Shown: positions 63,265 through 64,000 of the stretch, one piece after another
Numbering within the stretch: position 1 is the stretch's first letter
Layout of the letters: every line of letters begins with the position of its first letter
DNA from: Heyndrickxia camelliae
GTDB taxonomy: Bacteria; Bacillota; Bacilli; Bacillales; Bacillaceae_C
Assembly (NCBI RefSeq): GCF_002844575.1
Contig: NZ_PIQO01000001.1
Location: forward strand, 186,001-250,000
Direction: 5' to 3'
DNA: 64,000 nt
Notes under the pieces: generated by a model
Told to the model about the DNA's origin: nothing
Database searches by the model: none
What the model saw: the letters and a program-made list of their open reading frames with translations, nothing else
Program-made: the position numbers and the translations under genes

Positions 63265-64000
63265 TTGAGAAGGTCAAAAAGATTTTCAGCTTTAATAAGT
63301 GTAGTTATAGCTGCCTTATTATTAACCACTGCATGCAGTTCCAATAAAGCAAGCGGTGGAAAGGAGGATAAAGGAATAATTAAGATAGGGGTTCTTGCCT
63401 CGCTCACAGGTGCACTGGAATCCTATGGAAAGCAAACGAAGAATGGATTTGAAATGGGTCTTGATTATGCAACGGATGGGAAGCGAGAGATTAATGGTAA
63501 GAAGATTAAAGTAGTGTATGAGGACACCGAAACAAAGCCGGAGGTGGCCGTGAAAAAAGCTACAAAACTATTAGAAGAAGATAATGTAGATTTTCTAGTT
63601 GGATCATCCAGCTCGGCAGATACATTGGCAGTTGTGCCTTTAGCGGAAGAATATAAAAAAATTATGATTGTGGAACCTGCCGTTGCAGATAGTATTACAG
63701 GTGCTGATTTTAATAAGTATATTTTTCGGACTGCAAGAAACTCTTCTCAAGATGCCGTAGCAGGGGCAGCTGCCATAGCAAAACAAGGTGTAAAAGTCGC
63801 AACACTTGCACCGGATTATGCCTTTGGCCGTGATGGTGTTGCTGCCTTTAAGGAAGCAGCAGAAAAGCTTGGTGCAAAAATAATTCATGAAGAATATGCA
63901 GATCCAGCGGCAACAGATTTCACCTCAAATATTCAAAAAATCATTAATGCCAAACCGGATTATTTATTTGTTATTTGGTCAGGTGCAAATTCGCCGTGGA
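63265..64000 (+). CDS. Branched-chain amino-acid-type ABC substrate-binding lipoprotein, 3'-truncated
   Basis: Frame open from TTG 63265 (GGGGGGAG upstream) through the window edge; 245 residues visible. Lipobox LTTAC with Cys24, then periplasmic-binding type I (LivJ-like) sequence: IGVLASLTGALESYGKQTKN, YEDTETKPEVAVKKATKLL, FLVGSSSS and DYAFGRDG. Likely binds an amino acid or amide; partner permeases and ATPases probably follow outside the window. Confidence 0.88.
   Translation, partial: MRRSKRFSALISVVIAALLLTTACSSNKASGGKEDKGIIKIGVLASLTGALESYGKQTKNGFEMGLDYATDGKREINGKKIKVVYEDTETKPEVAVKKATKLLEEDNVDFLVGSSSSADTLAVVPLAEEYKKIMIVEPAVADSITGADFNKYIFRTARNSSQDAVAGAAAIAKQGVKVATLAPDYAFGRDGVAAFKEAAEKLGAKIIHEEYADPAATDFTSNIQKIINAKPDYLFVIWSGANSPW

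Overview
The window is a low-GC chromosomal segment of an endospore-forming, competence-capable Bacillaceae (order Bacillales). Evidence: an alpha/beta-type small acid-soluble spore protein, YheC/YheD-type spore ATP-grasp proteins, two tiny YjcZ-type proteins, YhaL, the transition-state regulator Hpr/ScoC, ComK, and a gene order that follows the Bacillus subtilis yhe-yha-ecs-hem-yhg-yhf-comK-yhj region almost gene for gene. The genus cannot be decided from the sequence alone. No rRNA, tRNA, CRISPR array, prophage or intact insertion sequence was seen.

Layout. 1-5.9 kb: end of an MFS transporter, an intergenic repeat, fumC, an ssp gene, a small zinc-ribbon protein, the multi-sugar importer ATPase msmX and a PucR/CdaR-type regulator. 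6-12.2 kb: yheE, a run of four overlapping ATP-grasp paralogues, and divergent yheA. 12.4-20.1 kb: yhaX, a crotonase (yhaR) with a FadR-type operator, yhzC, the yhaO-yhaN nuclease/SMC-like pair and the exoribonuclease yhaM. 20.2-28.9 kb: ecsABC, hit, trpP with a TRAP-type leader, yhaH, hpr, yhaI, several very small membrane or sporulation genes, prsA and yhaL. 29-35.2 kb: a peptidase/amidohydrolase, a 464-residue transporter, a liaFSR-like cell-envelope system and hmoB. 35.4-40.5 kb: hemE-hemH (no hemY follows), then the TetR regulator yhgD and its likely target yhgE, which share an inverted-repeat operator. 40.5-48.3 kb: a Sco1-type lipoprotein, a YtkA-type lipoprotein, yhfI, lplJ, and a complete Bce-type detoxification module (regulator, kinase, ATPase, permease) with a Bce-type operator. 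48.3-55 kb: lcfB with a perfect FadR-type box, a second crotonase, azlCD, a GDSL hydrolase and an M48 protease. 55-64 kb: an IDEAL-domain gene, comK, yhjD-like and yhjE genes, an S9 peptidase, a large MalT/BTAD-type regulator interrupted by an in-frame stop, and the start of a branched-chain amino-acid-type substrate-binding lipoprotein cut by the window edge.

Most genes are conserved housekeeping or stationary-phase genes. The unusual material is regulatory or repetitive: four tandem ATP-grasp genes, a four-copy 52-bp tandem repeat, several families of degenerate intergenic repeats, matched operators tying genes into FadR-, YhgD- and Bce-type control, an orphan terminator-like stem-loop, and the broken regulator at the right end.
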